A stretch of 60,143 nt of DNA from an uncultured Rubrobacteraceae bacterium (GCA_902806095.1 CADCVF010000080.1:1-60143), one strand, 5' to 3'; positions 41,407-49,659 are shown, numbered from the stretch's first letter. Notes: generated by a model from the sequence alone, not told the origin. Numbers and translations are program-made.

Positions 41407-42006
41407 ATGTTAGGGATTTTTCTCGTGTTGTTCAGCTATATTCTCGGCTCCGTGCCGACCGGGTATCTGGTCGGGCGGGCCCTCGGGGTGGACGTTCGGA
41501 AGGTAGGGAGCGGGAACATAGGTACGGCGAACGTGCTGCGGGCCGCGGGGAAGTGGGCCGCCGTACTCACGCTCGCAGGCGACATGCTCAAGGGTCTCCT
41601 TCCCGTGGTGGTCGCCAGGCTCACCGTGCAGAACGAATGGCTCATCGCCACCGTCGCTTTCGCTGCGGTGATCGGTCACTGCTGGCCCGTCTTCCTGCGC
41701 TTCCAGGGTGGCAAAGCTGTGGCGACCGGCGCCGGTACGACCATAGGGCTAGCGCCATTGATCGGGCTCTGCCTCTTCGCCTTCTGGTGGGCTGTCGTGC
41801 TCCTTAGCCGCTACACTTCGCTCGGCGCGATAGCCGTCATGGTAGTGAGCCCCGTGGTGTTCTGGCTCTCGGGCCAGCCGCTCCCTTACTTGCTCTACAC
41901 CATAATCGGGGGGGCGCTCGTCCTGTGGAGGCACCGGGAGAACGCGCGGGCCCTCCTGAAGGGCACGGAGAGGAAGGTAGGCCAGCGGACGGAGGGGGAG
42001 AGCTAG
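41407..42006 (+). CDS. plsY: Acyl phosphate:glycerol-3-phosphate acyltransferase PlsY
   Basis: This 199-residue membrane enzyme makes lysophosphatidic acid from acyl phosphate and glycerol-3-phosphate. The three motifs are GSVPTGYLVGRALGVDVRKV with GSGNIGTANVLRAAGK, FRFQGGKAVATGAGTTIGL-like (FLRFQGGKAVATGAGTTIGL), and a C-terminal loop around WRHRENARALLKGTE. About five to seven hydrophobic helices are visible. It directly abuts the next gene, so a polycistronic unit is likely. Confidence 0.94.
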   Translation: MLGIFLVLFSYILGSVPTGYLVGRALGVDVRKVGSGNIGTANVLRAAGKWAAVLTLAGDMLKGLLPVVVARLTVQNEWLIATVAFAAVIGHCWPVFLRFQGGKAVATGAGTTIGLAPLIGLCLFAFWWAVVLLSRYTSLGAIAVMVVSPVVFWLSGQPLPYLLYTIIGGALVLWRHRENARALLKGTERKVGQRTEGES

Positions 42007-44274
42007 TTGCTTGGAGAGGCTTACAGCGGCAAGAAGATCCTGCTTACCGGGGGGACGGGCTTCCTCGGGACGGCGCTGGTCGAGAAGATGCTGCGCTCCC
42101 TCCCCGACCTCGGGCGCCTCTACCTCCTCGTCAGGTCCTCCCGCGGTAAGGGTGCAGCAGAGCGGCTCGAGAAGGACGTGCTCGGCGCCACAGCCTTCCG
42201 CGGTCTGCGCGAGAAGCTAGGCGACGACTTCGAGGAGCGCGTCTTGACGACGCTCCGCGTCCTCGAGGGAGACGTGCACGCGCCTTCACTGGGGCTCGCT
42301 GAGCAGGATCTCGCCGAGCTCTCGCGCGAGGTTGATGTCGTGATCCACTCCGCCGCTTCGGTCATCTTCGACGCGCCGCTCGACGCCGCGGTCGACTCGA
42401 ACGTCCGCGGGACTCTGGGGCTTCTGAAGCTAGCACGTACCTGGGAGAAGCGGCCGCTGTTCATGCACATCTCGACGGCTTACGTGGCCGGAACCAGCAA
42501 GGAGGACGCACCAGAAGCGCCGCCAGGCGCTACCTCGCCGAACGGGACGACCCTCGACGCGCGCGAGGAGGTCCTCGGCCTCGAGGCTGTCGTGGCGGAG
42601 GTGAATGAGGCTTCGCAGGAGCGGTCACTGCTGAGGCGCTTCGAGACGGAAGCGCGGCGAGAGCTCGGGATGGTCGGAGAGGAGGAGGAGGTCGCAGGGA
42701 GGGTAGACCAACTGAGGCGGGCCTGGATGCGCGAGCGGCTCGTCGAGCGGGGGACGCAGCGGGCGCGGGAGCTCGGGTGGAACGACGTGTACACCTTTAC
42801 CAAGTCGCTCGCAGAGCGGATGGTGGTCGCAGAACGGGGTGAGACGCCGCTCGTCATACTGAGGCCAGCCATCATAGAGAGCAGTCACAGAGAACCCTAC
42901 CCTGGTTGGATCCAGGGCACGAGGATGGCCGACCCCATAATCATGGCATTCGCGAAGGGCATTCTGCGCGAGTTTCCAGGCAACCCGAAAAGCTACGTCG
43001 ACATCGTCCCCGTCGACCATGTTGTGAACGCGATCCTCGCCGCCGGAGTGCGCCGCCCACAAGAGCCCGAGGTCTTCCAGATCGCCTCGGGAGAACGCAA
43101 CCCGATCCGTTACCGCGACCTCTACGATATCGTTCGCGACTACTTTATACAGCACCCCCTGCGGGATTCTGGCGGGCGTCCGATCCAGGTGCCCGAGTGG
43201 TCCTTCCCCGGTCGCAGGCGGGTCGAGGGACAGCTCAAGATAGAGCTTGCCGGCCTCAAGGTAGCAGGCATACTCGCCGCACGGATGCCTGAAGGCCACA
43301 TGGCCTCGGACGCGCGCCAGCGGATCGCACGCGCCGAGAAGCGCGCCAGAATGAGCCTCTACTACAGCCGCATCTACGGCGCCTACGCGACCATGACCTC
43401 GACGTTTGCGAGCTCCCGCACAGAGGCCCTCTACACAGCCCTGCCGCCGGAGGACCGCGAGGAGTTCCCGTTCGACATTGCCGAGGTCGACTGGCGGGCG
43501 TGGATGCAGGGGGCGCACCTGCCGGCGCTCACGACTCGCCCGAGCCGCAAGAAGCGCAAGAAGAGGACCGAGGAGAAGCCTGGCGAGGTAGCGGCGATCT
43601 TCGACGTTGACGGCACGCTCGTCGGTTCCAACGTAGTCTCCTACTTCGCGTGGCTCAGGATGAGGGAGCTTCCTGCGGCCGTGCGCCCGCTCTGGCTCGC
43701 CTGGTTTTTGACCAAGATCCCTTACTACTGGGGGCTGGATAAGATCAGCCGCGCCCACTTCAACCGCGCCTTCTACAAGAACTACGCGGGCTGGAAGCCC
43801 TCCCGCGCCAGGCACCTCGGACAGGAGAGTTTCGCCGGGTTTACCCTGGATCGCATCTTCCCTGAGGCGTTGCGGCAGCTAAGAGACCACAAGGCCGCTG
43901 GCCACCGCGTCGTCCTGCTCTCTGGCGCGCTGGACTTCCTCCTCGAGCCGATGAAGGACCTCGCCGACGACGTGCTCTGCTCCACCCTGGCCCAGGAGAA
44001 CGGCACCTACACGGGCGAACTGACGGGTGCCCCCGTGGCCGGCGACGCCCGCGCCAGGATGCTCGCCTCCTTCGCCAGGCGCCGCGGCCTCGACCTCTCC
44101 CGCTCCTACGCCTACGCCGATTCGATCTCAGACCTCCCCATGCTCGAGGCCGTCGGAAACCCCGTCGCCGTCAACCCTGACCGGCGGCTAGGGACGGCGG
44201 CGACGGACCGTGGATGGAAGGTCGAACACTGGGACAAGAACGGTGCCGCAGACGGCGTGGCCAAGAAGATCTAG
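42007..44274 (+). CDS. Fatty acyl-CoA reductase (SDR/male-sterility type) fused to HAD-IB phosphatase
   Basis: This 755-residue fusion starts at TTG directly after plsY. Residues 1 to about 370 form an extended-SDR acyl-CoA reductase: KKILLTGGTGFLGTALVEKM with TGGTGFLG at 14-21, the active-site Y262-x3-K266 in YTFTKSLAERM, and the FAR-like VPVDHVVNAI. A basic linker near residue 515 leads to a HAD-IB phosphatase with nucleophile D533 in FDVDGTLVGSN, VVLLSGALDFLLEP and the acidic motif YADSISDLPMLEAVG. The first part should make fatty aldehyde or alcohol from acyl-CoA or acyl-ACP; the HAD substrate may be a lipid phosphate, by inference. Confidence 0.85.
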   Translation: MLGEAYSGKKILLTGGTGFLGTALVEKMLRSLPDLGRLYLLVRSSRGKGAAERLEKDVLGATAFRGLREKLGDDFEERVLTTLRVLEGDVHAPSLGLAEQDLAELSREVDVVIHSAASVIFDAPLDAAVDSNVRGTLGLLKLARTWEKRPLFMHISTAYVAGTSKEDAPEAPPGATSPNGTTLDAREEVLGLEAVVAEVNEASQERSLLRRFETEARRELGMVGEEEEVAGRVDQLRRAWMRERLVERGTQRARELGWNDVYTFTKSLAERMVVAERGETPLVILRPAIIESSHREPYPGWIQGTRMADPIIMAFAKGILREFPGNPKSYVDIVPVDHVVNAILAAGVRRPQEPEVFQIASGERNPIRYRDLYDIVRDYFIQHPLRDSGGRPIQVPEWSFPGRRRVEGQLKIELAGLKVAGILAARMPEGHMASDARQRIARAEKRARMSLYYSRIYGAYATMTSTFASSRTEALYTALPPEDREEFPFDIAEVDWRAWMQGAHLPALTTRPSRKKRKKRTEEKPGEVAAIFDVDGTLVGSNVVSYFAWLRMRELPAAVRPLWLAWFLTKIPYYWGLDKISRAHFNRAFYKNYAGWKPSRARHLGQESFAGFTLDRIFPEALRQLRDHKAAGHRVVLLSGALDFLLEPMKDLADDVLCSTLAQENGTYTGELTGAPVAGDARARMLASFARRRGLDLSRSYAYADSISDLPMLEAVGNPVAVNPDRRLGTAATDRGWKVEHWDKNGAADGVAKKI

Positions 44275-44275
44275 G

Positions 44276-45508
44276 TTGCAAGCCCTCCTCTACCGAAAAT
44301 CCGTCCCACGCTACCTCCTGATGCGCGCCGGCTCACGGCGGATAAAGTCCCTCGAGACGAGCCGCTTCTCCCCACTCCAACTCGAAGACGTCCCCGAACC
44401 CAAACTCCCGACCCCGGAATGGGTACGCATAAGGCCGCTCCTCTCGGGTATCTGCGGCTCGGACCTCGGGACACTCTCCTCCGAAAACTCACCGTACTTC
44501 TCCCCTATAACCTCCCCTCCTTTTGTGATGGGCCACGAGGTTGTAGGTGAGACAGTCGAAGACAATTCCGGCTTCCGCGCGGGCGAGCGGGTCGTCCTCG
44601 AGCCAGCCCTCGGCTGCGCGGTCCGCGGCATAGACCCGCCTTGCTTCTACTGCGCCTCGGGCCGCCACGCCCTGTGCCTGAACGTCGCCAGAGGGGATAT
44701 CTCTGCGGGCATCCAGACGGGCTTCTGCCACGACACGGGTGGCGGCTGGTCGCACCAAACGCTCGTCGCCCACCCCTCGCAGCTCCACCGCGTACCCGAT
44801 GCCGTGCCCGACGAGGCCGCCGTAGCCATCGAGCCCCTCGCCTGCGCCGTACACGCCGCACTCGGGTCCCCCCCAGCCCCCGACGACACCACCCTGGTCA
44901 TCGGGGCTGGCAGCGTCGGCCTCCTTACCGTCGCGGCCCTGAGGCACCTCACACAAGCAGGCCGCATCATCTGCGTCGCCAAGCACGAGCGCCAGAAGAA
45001 CGAGGCGCTTCGTCTGGGGGCGACCGAAGTCATCCACCCGAAAGAGACCTATACGAAACTCCCCGAGATGCTAGGCACGGAGGCCTACAAGCCCGAGCTC
45101 GGCAAACCGGTCGTAGTGGGCGGAGCCGGCAAAGTCTTCGAGTGCGTAGGCGCTCCTGGCACCATGGAGGACGCCCTCCGCCTCGCTGCGCCAGGTGGCG
45201 AGGTCACGCTCGTCGGGATGCCAGGCGCGAAAAGCACACTCGACCTCACCGCCCTCTGGTACAAGGAAGTCCGTCTCACAGGAAGCTACGCCTACAGCGT
45301 CGAGGAGTACGAGGAAAACAAAACGAGCAGCTTCCAACTCGCACTCCGCATCGCCCCCGAGATAGACCTACAAACGCTCGTGGGCCCCGGCTACCCACTA
45401 GAGTCCTACAAGGAGGCCATAGCAGCCGCCCGCTCGGCAGGACACGAAGGGCACGTCAAGGTGGTCTTCGACCATAAGAGCACGTCAGCAAGTCAGCATG
45501 CGCCCTGA
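44276..45508 (+). CDS. Zinc-dependent medium-chain alcohol dehydrogenase
   Basis: This 410-residue protein has catalytic zinc ligands in CGSDLGTLS and MGHEVVGE, a structural-zinc cysteine cluster (CAVRGIDPPCFYCASGRHAL and the following C), and the Rossmann motif VIGAGSVGLLTVAAL. The start is TTG 44276 (MQALLYRKSVPRYLLM), two bases after the reductase stop; an ATG at 44210 would overlap the reductase by 65 bases. The last nine residues (STSASQHAP) and the stop are encoded by the intergenic repeat. Together with the preceding reductase it may interconvert long-chain alcohol and aldehyde, by inference. Confidence 0.88.
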   Translation: MQALLYRKSVPRYLLMRAGSRRIKSLETSRFSPLQLEDVPEPKLPTPEWVRIRPLLSGICGSDLGTLSSENSPYFSPITSPPFVMGHEVVGETVEDNSGFRAGERVVLEPALGCAVRGIDPPCFYCASGRHALCLNVARGDISAGIQTGFCHDTGGGWSHQTLVAHPSQLHRVPDAVPDEAAVAIEPLACAVHAALGSPPAPDDTTLVIGAGSVGLLTVAALRHLTQAGRIICVAKHERQKNEALRLGATEVIHPKETYTKLPEMLGTEAYKPELGKPVVVGGAGKVFECVGAPGTMEDALRLAAPGGEVTLVGMPGAKSTLDLTALWYKEVRLTGSYAYSVEEYEENKTSSFQLALRIAPEIDLQTLVGPGYPLESYKEAIAAARSAGHEGHVKVVFDHKSTSASQHAP

Positions 45509-45690
45509 CGGGCGCTTGTCAGCATGTCAGCTATGTAAGGTGTGGTGAGAGGCTCGTGCGCTTGAGATAATGACACAGGAGCACCCGATCATCGAGAGGC
45601 GTCTCCGACCGCGAGACCTGACCAGCTGAAATGCTGACAAGCGGAGGCCGCAGGCCGAGGCGTGCTGACTGGCTGACATGCTAAAACGAC
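45481..45690 (+). repeat. Mosaic palindromic intergenic repeat, copy 5 (two parts)
   Basis: Part a (45481-45532) has GTCAGCAAGTCAGCA, the hairpin GCGCCC-TGAC-GGGCGC, and CTTGTCAGCATGTCAGC. Part b (45623-45683) has AGCTGAAATGCTGACAAGCG followed by GAGGCCGCAGGCCGAGGCG and TGCTGACTGGCTGACATGC. Parts a and b form inverted arms around 90 bases of ordinary sequence, which holds GATAAT (45566-45571) as a possible -10 element. The first part runs into the 3' end of the alcohol dehydrogenase gene. Confidence 0.85.
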
Positions 45691-45703
45691 CGAAGGGAGC
45701 CCA

Positions 45704-47278
45704 ATGCGACCCGGCATTACGACCATCCTGGAGAAGAACAGCCCCCCCATGTGGTTCTACGCGGGGGACAGGTTTCACTACGAGAAGCTGCCTGAGGGGA
45801 CGCGTGTGATCTACCCGCCAGGACCTTCGGAACCGCTCGCCGAGCCCGGAGTTGCTATAGAGCGTGCACTGCTCGAGCCGATAGAGATGGAGCCGCTGCA
45901 CGAGCTCCTCACGCCAGGCATGAAGCTGACCATCGCCTTCGACGACCTATCGATACCGCTGCCGCCGATGCAGAAGCCGGACGTTCGTCAGCTGGTCATC
46001 GAGAAGGTACTCGAGAAAGCCGCCGCCAGGGGCGTCGAGGATATCCACCTCATCGCGGCCCTGGGTCTACACCGCAGGATGACGGAGGCCGAGCTCAGAC
46101 ATTGCCTCGGGAACAGGATCATGTCCCGCTACTACCCTGACCGGCTCTATAACTACGATGCCGAGGAGCCTGACGGGAACGTCATAATAGGTGAGACGGA
46201 CCTCGGCGAGGAGGTCAGCGTCAGCCGCCGCGTCGCCGAGAGCGACCTACTAGTCTACGTGAACGTGAACTTCATCCCCATGGACGGGGGCCACAAGTCC
46301 GTGCACACGGGCCTGGCCCCCTACTCCTCTATCCGCCACCATCACACCCCGAAGATGCTGGCTAACACCCGCTCCCTGATGGACCCACCGAACTCAGCCA
46401 TGCACGCCTCCATAAACCGGATGGGCAGGATCTTCGACGAGCACGTCAAGGTCTTCCACATAGAGAGCACCCTGAACAACCAGACCTACCCTTCCGTCTT
46501 CGACTTCATGGCGAAACCCGAGTACCAGTGGAACATGGTCACAAGGGCCAACTTCCTTGCCACCCACAGGGCCACGCAGACGATGCCGCTCGAGGCCGCA
46601 AGGCGCATCTCCCACTCCATAAACGCTCCGCACCGGATGACCAGCGTTCATGCCGGCGCCACCGAGCCCGTCCACGCCGAGACCCTGGCCGACAACTACA
46701 GGCAGATGGTCATCCCCGCCGAGGGCCAGTCTGACGTGCTTCTGTTGGGCATCCCTTACCTTGGGCCCTATAACGTCAACTCGATCATGAACCCCATCCT
46801 CGTCTTCAATATGTTGCTCGGCTACCTCTTCAACCTCTACAAGGGCAAACCACTCGTGCGCGAGGGAGGGGTCCTGATCGGCACCCACCCCATGCCGGCC
46901 AACTTCAACAAGGTCCACCACCCGAGCTACATAGACCTCTGGAACGAGGTCTTCCCCGAGACGAACGACGTCCATGAGATCCACCGCCGCTACGAGGAGA
47001 AGTACGCCAACGACCCCTGGTACCGTACCCTCTACCGAAACTCCTACGCCTACCACGGCGCACACCCTTTCACAGTCCTCTACTGGGCAGCCCACGCCCT
47101 CGACCACCTCGGCGGCGTCATACTCGTAGGCGGTGACCCCGAGAACACGAAGCGCATGGGACTCGGACGCGCCGACACCGTAGCCGATGCGCTCCAGATG
47201 GCCCAGGATACCGTGGGCCCGAACCCGAGCACGACCTACATGCACATCCCGCCACTCTTCCTGTGCGAGGTCACTTAG
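45704..47278 (+). CDS. LarA-like protein (lactate racemase/DUF2088 superfamily)
   Basis: This 524-residue protein is about 100 residues longer than typical LarA. The LarA N-domain is recognised by IAFDDLSIPLPPMQ and LGLHRRMTEAEL, where H123 matches the first nickel ligand. GGHKS (K198) matches the cofactor lysine, and an HHH cluster (212-214) lies where LarA has its last histidine. The other ligand, normally a His about ten residues before the lysine, seems to be Asn (VNVNF), so racemase activity is uncertain. No larB, larC or larE lies in the window. The real substrate is unknown. Confidence 0.7.
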   Translation: MRPGITTILEKNSPPMWFYAGDRFHYEKLPEGTRVIYPPGPSEPLAEPGVAIERALLEPIEMEPLHELLTPGMKLTIAFDDLSIPLPPMQKPDVRQLVIEKVLEKAAARGVEDIHLIAALGLHRRMTEAELRHCLGNRIMSRYYPDRLYNYDAEEPDGNVIIGETDLGEEVSVSRRVAESDLLVYVNVNFIPMDGGHKSVHTGLAPYSSIRHHHTPKMLANTRSLMDPPNSAMHASINRMGRIFDEHVKVFHIESTLNNQTYPSVFDFMAKPEYQWNMVTRANFLATHRATQTMPLEAARRISHSINAPHRMTSVHAGATEPVHAETLADNYRQMVIPAEGQSDVLLLGIPYLGPYNVNSIMNPILVFNMLLGYLFNLYKGKPLVREGGVLIGTHPMPANFNKVHHPSYIDLWNEVFPETNDVHEIHRRYEEKYANDPWYRTLYRNSYAYHGAHPFTVLYWAAHALDHLGGVILVGGDPENTKRMGLGRADTVADALQMAQDTVGPNPSTTYMHIPPLFLCEVT

Positions 47279-47279
47279 G

Positions 47280-47320
47280 TTTTGGCGTCGGAGTACCAGG
47301 CGGCGAGACCAACACCAAAA
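47280..47320. terminator. Possible bidirectional terminator between convergent genes
   Basis: TTTTGGCGT (47280-47288) can pair with ACACCAAAA (47312-47320) with one mismatch, around a 23-base loop. The T-run lies 3' of the stem on the minus strand and the A-run on the plus strand, so it suits the convergent LarA-like and LysE genes. The stem is short. Confidence 0.35.
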
Positions 47321-47332
47321 GGACCATCTATG

Positions 47333-47947
47333 TCACCGGTCCGTGAGGGCGAGCCTGGCGGCGAAGGCGATCAGGAACGCGCCGAGCGCCCGCTCCACCC
47401 ACCGGCGGACGACAGGTGCTGAGAGTATGAGGTCGCGGGCGGCGGCGCTCGCGAGCGCGTAGACGGCGAACACGGCAAGGGTCATGAGCATGAAGACACC
47501 GCCGAGCCAGATCAGTGCCGGGTCGAGCAAACCGGGCGAAGCTTCGAGGAACTGCGGCAGGAAAGCGAAGAAGAACAGGGTCAACTTCGGGTTCAGGACG
47601 TTCAGTAAGATCCCGCGCCAAACTATCGAACCCGCCGAATCTACAGGGGCGTTCCCGTCTTCCAGCGGCATGGCACCGGCCTCGCGGATCATCGAGAAGC
47701 CCAGGAAGACGAGGTAGGCGACCCCAGCCCACCTGACCACCTCGAAAACGGCCGATCCGGCCTGCATGATCCCCGAGAGGCCGAGCATCGCCGCCAGCAT
47801 GTGAGGGACGATGCCCAAAGTGCACCCGACGGCCGCGATCAACCCGCGCCGCCGACCGCCGCCGATGGAGCTTGAGACCGTGTAGATAACCCCGGTTCCA
47901 GGGATCAGAACGACGACGAGAGATGTGAGCAGGAACTCGACGGACAC
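47333..47947 (-). CDS. LysE/RhtB family amino-acid exporter
   Basis: This protein has about 204 residues with six hydrophobic helices. LTSLVVVLIPGTGVIYTVSS (about residues 5-24) is the family signature, followed by GGGRRRGLIAAVGCTLGIVP, and LLNVLNPKLTLFFFAFLPQF is the second conserved block. I take GTG 47947 as start; no strong Shine-Dalgarno sequence is seen and upstream GTG or TTG codons are possible. It exports an amino acid or similar small molecule, substrate unknown. It converges on the LarA-like gene. Confidence 0.85.
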   Translation of the reverse strand: MSVEFLLTSLVVVLIPGTGVIYTVSSSIGGGRRRGLIAAVGCTLGIVPHMLAAMLGLSGIMQAGSAVFEVVRWAGVAYLVFLGFSMIREAGAMPLEDGNAPVDSAGSIVWRGILLNVLNPKLTLFFFAFLPQFLEASPGLLDPALIWLGGVFMLMTLAVFAVYALASAAARDLILSAPVVRRWVERALGAFLIAFAARLALTDR

Positions 47948-48102
47948 ACCAGGCACACTAGCCGTTCCAAGGACGTCCGTCAAGAACCGTCGAAACGACG
48001 CCTCCCGGCGTTGCGTAATCCTCTTGCGCGTGTAGCCAGGGCGGGCAAAGTTGGGTTCACCTGCTGGCACAGGCCACAGTCCGCACTCCGATAGTGTTAT
48101 AC

Positions 48103-48123
48103 TTTGTGCACAATGTGAACAAA
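48103..48123. promoter_or_regulatory. Imperfect 21-bp palindromic operator
   Basis: Arms TTTGTGCACA and TGTGAACAAA flank a central A (9 of 10 positions match); the left arm overlaps an inner perfect palindrome, TTGTGCACAA. It begins at the end of a TATACT -10 box (48098-48103) and lies 30 bases before the RHH-DUF433 gene. Ribbon-helix-helix antitoxins typically autorepress by binding such sites. Confidence 0.6.
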
Positions 48124-48152
48124 ACGTGCTTACTACTCCAAAAAGAGGTGCG

Positions 48153-48599
48153 ATGCCGACCAGGGCGCGAGGGCTTCGTCTACCGGAGGACTTACAGGAG
48201 GAGATAGAGCGTGAGATGAGGCTGCGGGGGACGACGTTCTCTGAGGTAGCCTCTTCACTGCTGCGAGAAGCGGTGAGGATGCGTCGGGTTCCTGGGATAG
48301 TGTTCATGGATGGTCCGGTGGGGCGCAGAGCCTCTATTGCGGGGACGGGGCTCGACGTGTGGGAGGTAATCGCCACCTTCAAGGGCGTGGGGGAGGATCG
48401 TGGGCGGCTCGAGGCTTCCTACGGGTGGCTCTCTGGTCGGCAGCTTTCTGCGGCGCTCGCCTACTACGGGCTCTATCCGGAGGAGATAGACGCCCGGATC
48501 GAAGAAGAGGAGTACTGGACGCCCGAGAAGCTTTACGCGGAGTTCCCGTACCTCAGGCCGCGTAGCAGCGTTCGGTCCTCGGACGAACCCGAGGCTTGA
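48153..48599 (+). CDS. Antitoxin: ribbon-helix-helix N terminus plus DUF433
   Basis: This 148-residue protein starts at ATG 48153 after AAGAGGTGCG. Residues about 5-45 resemble an RHH DNA-binding fold (GLRLPEDLQEEIEREMRLRG followed by TTFSEVASSLLREAVRMR). Residues about 50-120 carry DUF433, a winged-helix-like domain (RRASIAGTGLDVWEVIATFK, then LSGRQLSAALAYYGLYPEEI). DUF433 proteins are typical antitoxins for DUF5615 toxins. The stop overlaps the toxin start by three bases. Confidence 0.85.
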   Translation: MPTRARGLRLPEDLQEEIEREMRLRGTTFSEVASSLLREAVRMRRVPGIVFMDGPVGRRASIAGTGLDVWEVIATFKGVGEDRGRLEASYGWLSGRQLSAALAYYGLYPEEIDARIEEEEYWTPEKLYAEFPYLRPRSSVRSSDEPEA

Positions 48600-48943
48600 G
48601 ATTTCTCCTGGACGAGGACCTGCCGCCCCTGGCGGCTGAGGTGGCGCGTGGGCTCGGCCTAGACGTGCTCAACGTGCACGAGTTGGGCCGCAGGGGCATC
48701 GCGGACCGCGATCAGCTCCGCTTCGCGTCAGAAGAGGGACGCATCTTCCTCACCCGCAATCACAGGGACTTCATCGAGCTTACCGTCGAGTTCTACCGGG
48801 CGGGAGAGGCGCATCCCGGAGTGCTACTCGTGCGCCGCCACCTGCCCAACGACCAACCGGCGAGGATCGCGCACGCGCTGAAGCGTTGGGCCGACGCCCG
48901 GGCGGCTATGCCTGCGGCGTTCGACGGCGTGGACTTCTTGTAG
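48596..48943 (+). CDS. Toxin: DUF5615 PIN-like protein
   Basis: This 115-residue putative ribonuclease of the PIN-like group has acidic residues in FLLDEDLPPLAAEVARGLGL, the HELGRRGIADRDQLRFASEE block and the RIFLTRNHRDFIELTVEFYR core. TTG start in the antitoxin stop (TTGA), so translation is coupled. Its stop lies only 3 bases from the stop of the convergent dual-OB gene. Confidence 0.85.
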   Translation: MRFLLDEDLPPLAAEVARGLGLDVLNVHELGRRGIADRDQLRFASEEGRIFLTRNHRDFIELTVEFYRAGEAHPGVLLVRRHLPNDQPARIAHALKRWADARAAMPAAFDGVDFL

Positions 48944-48946
48944 AGA

Positions 48947-49654
48947 TCATCTTTCTTCCCTCAACTGCCACAGCGGGTCGTCTTCGAGGTGGATGTTGTT
49001 GAGTTGCAACCAGTGTCTCTCAGCGGTGTCGCCCCTCTTCTGCCAGGGTCGCGTCAGGCCGACGCTCAGGATCACCTCGACGCCTGACTTGAGGCGCTTT
49101 TCTACGCCGGCGACGAGGTCCCGGCGTGGTGTTCGTCCATCCCTTTCGTACAGTCGCAGGTCGTTCACCGAAAGGTCTACGGAGGGTATCAGGTAGTCGA
49201 GGACCAGCCGGACCGTGCCCCTGTGGTCGATGTACAGCCACGGTTGTTTCTCCGGCTTCAGGCAGCCCAGTGAGCCGCGACCTTCCCCGACGTCCACCGT
49301 ACCGCTCTCGTCCCACAGCTCCAGTTCGGGGCCGAAGATCTCCGCCAGGCTCTCGCGTGCTACCTTGTGGAGGGTGTCCCAAAAATCAACCGGGTCGTCG
49401 TCGAAGAGCCAACGCGCCCTCGACGAATCGAAGCGTCGGTCTTCGAGCTCCGGAGGATGGCCGACGTTAGTCGTCGACCCAAGGTACACGACGGACCCGA
49501 CGTCGAAGGGGCCGCCGTTGGGACGGAGGAGATCGGTGGTGAGCCTGTCGCGCCGGAGGACCGGGCGGATGTGGCGCGGCGTGTTCACGTCCACGCCGGC
49601 CACGCAGAAGTAGCCAGGCTGCATCCGTGTCAGGTGGTTTACGAGTATCTGCAA
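48947..49654 (-). CDS. Dual OB-domain-like protein, third gene of a DUF488 cluster
   Basis: The protein has about 235 residues. The N terminus (MQILVNHLTRMQPGYFCVAG, then VDVNTPRHIRPVLR) resembles proteins annotated as dual OB-domain-containing, where a related opening precedes a WIRPV-type block. The C-terminal half has SLGCLKPEKQPWLYIDHRGT and a second beta-rich domain. I take TTG 49654 as start; it lies a few bases beyond the stop of the preceding gene, and ATG 49624 is an alternative. The function is unknown. No conserved catalytic motif could be recognised. Confidence 0.6.
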   Translation of the reverse strand: MQILVNHLTRMQPGYFCVAGVDVNTPRHIRPVLRRDRLTTDLLRPNGGPFDVGSVVYLGSTTNVGHPPELEDRRFDSSRARWLFDDDPVDFWDTLHKVARESLAEIFGPELELWDESGTVDVGEGRGSLGCLKPEKQPWLYIDHRGTVRLVLDYLIPSVDLSVNDLRLYERDGRTPRRDLVAGVEKRLKSGVEVILSVGLTRPWQKRGDTAERHWLQLNNIHLEDDPLWQLREER

Positions 49655-49659
49655 GATCC

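Noticed and set aside
44210-44275. ATG start of the alcohol dehydrogenase inside the reductase gene
   Set aside because: It would overlap 65 bases of conserved HAD coding sequence; TTG 44276 lies at the expected N terminus.
48103-48123. CRP-type operator
   Set aside because: The half-site contains TGTG and CACA, but the spacing between them does not fit a TGTGA-N6-TCACA site; local antitoxin autoregulation explains it better.
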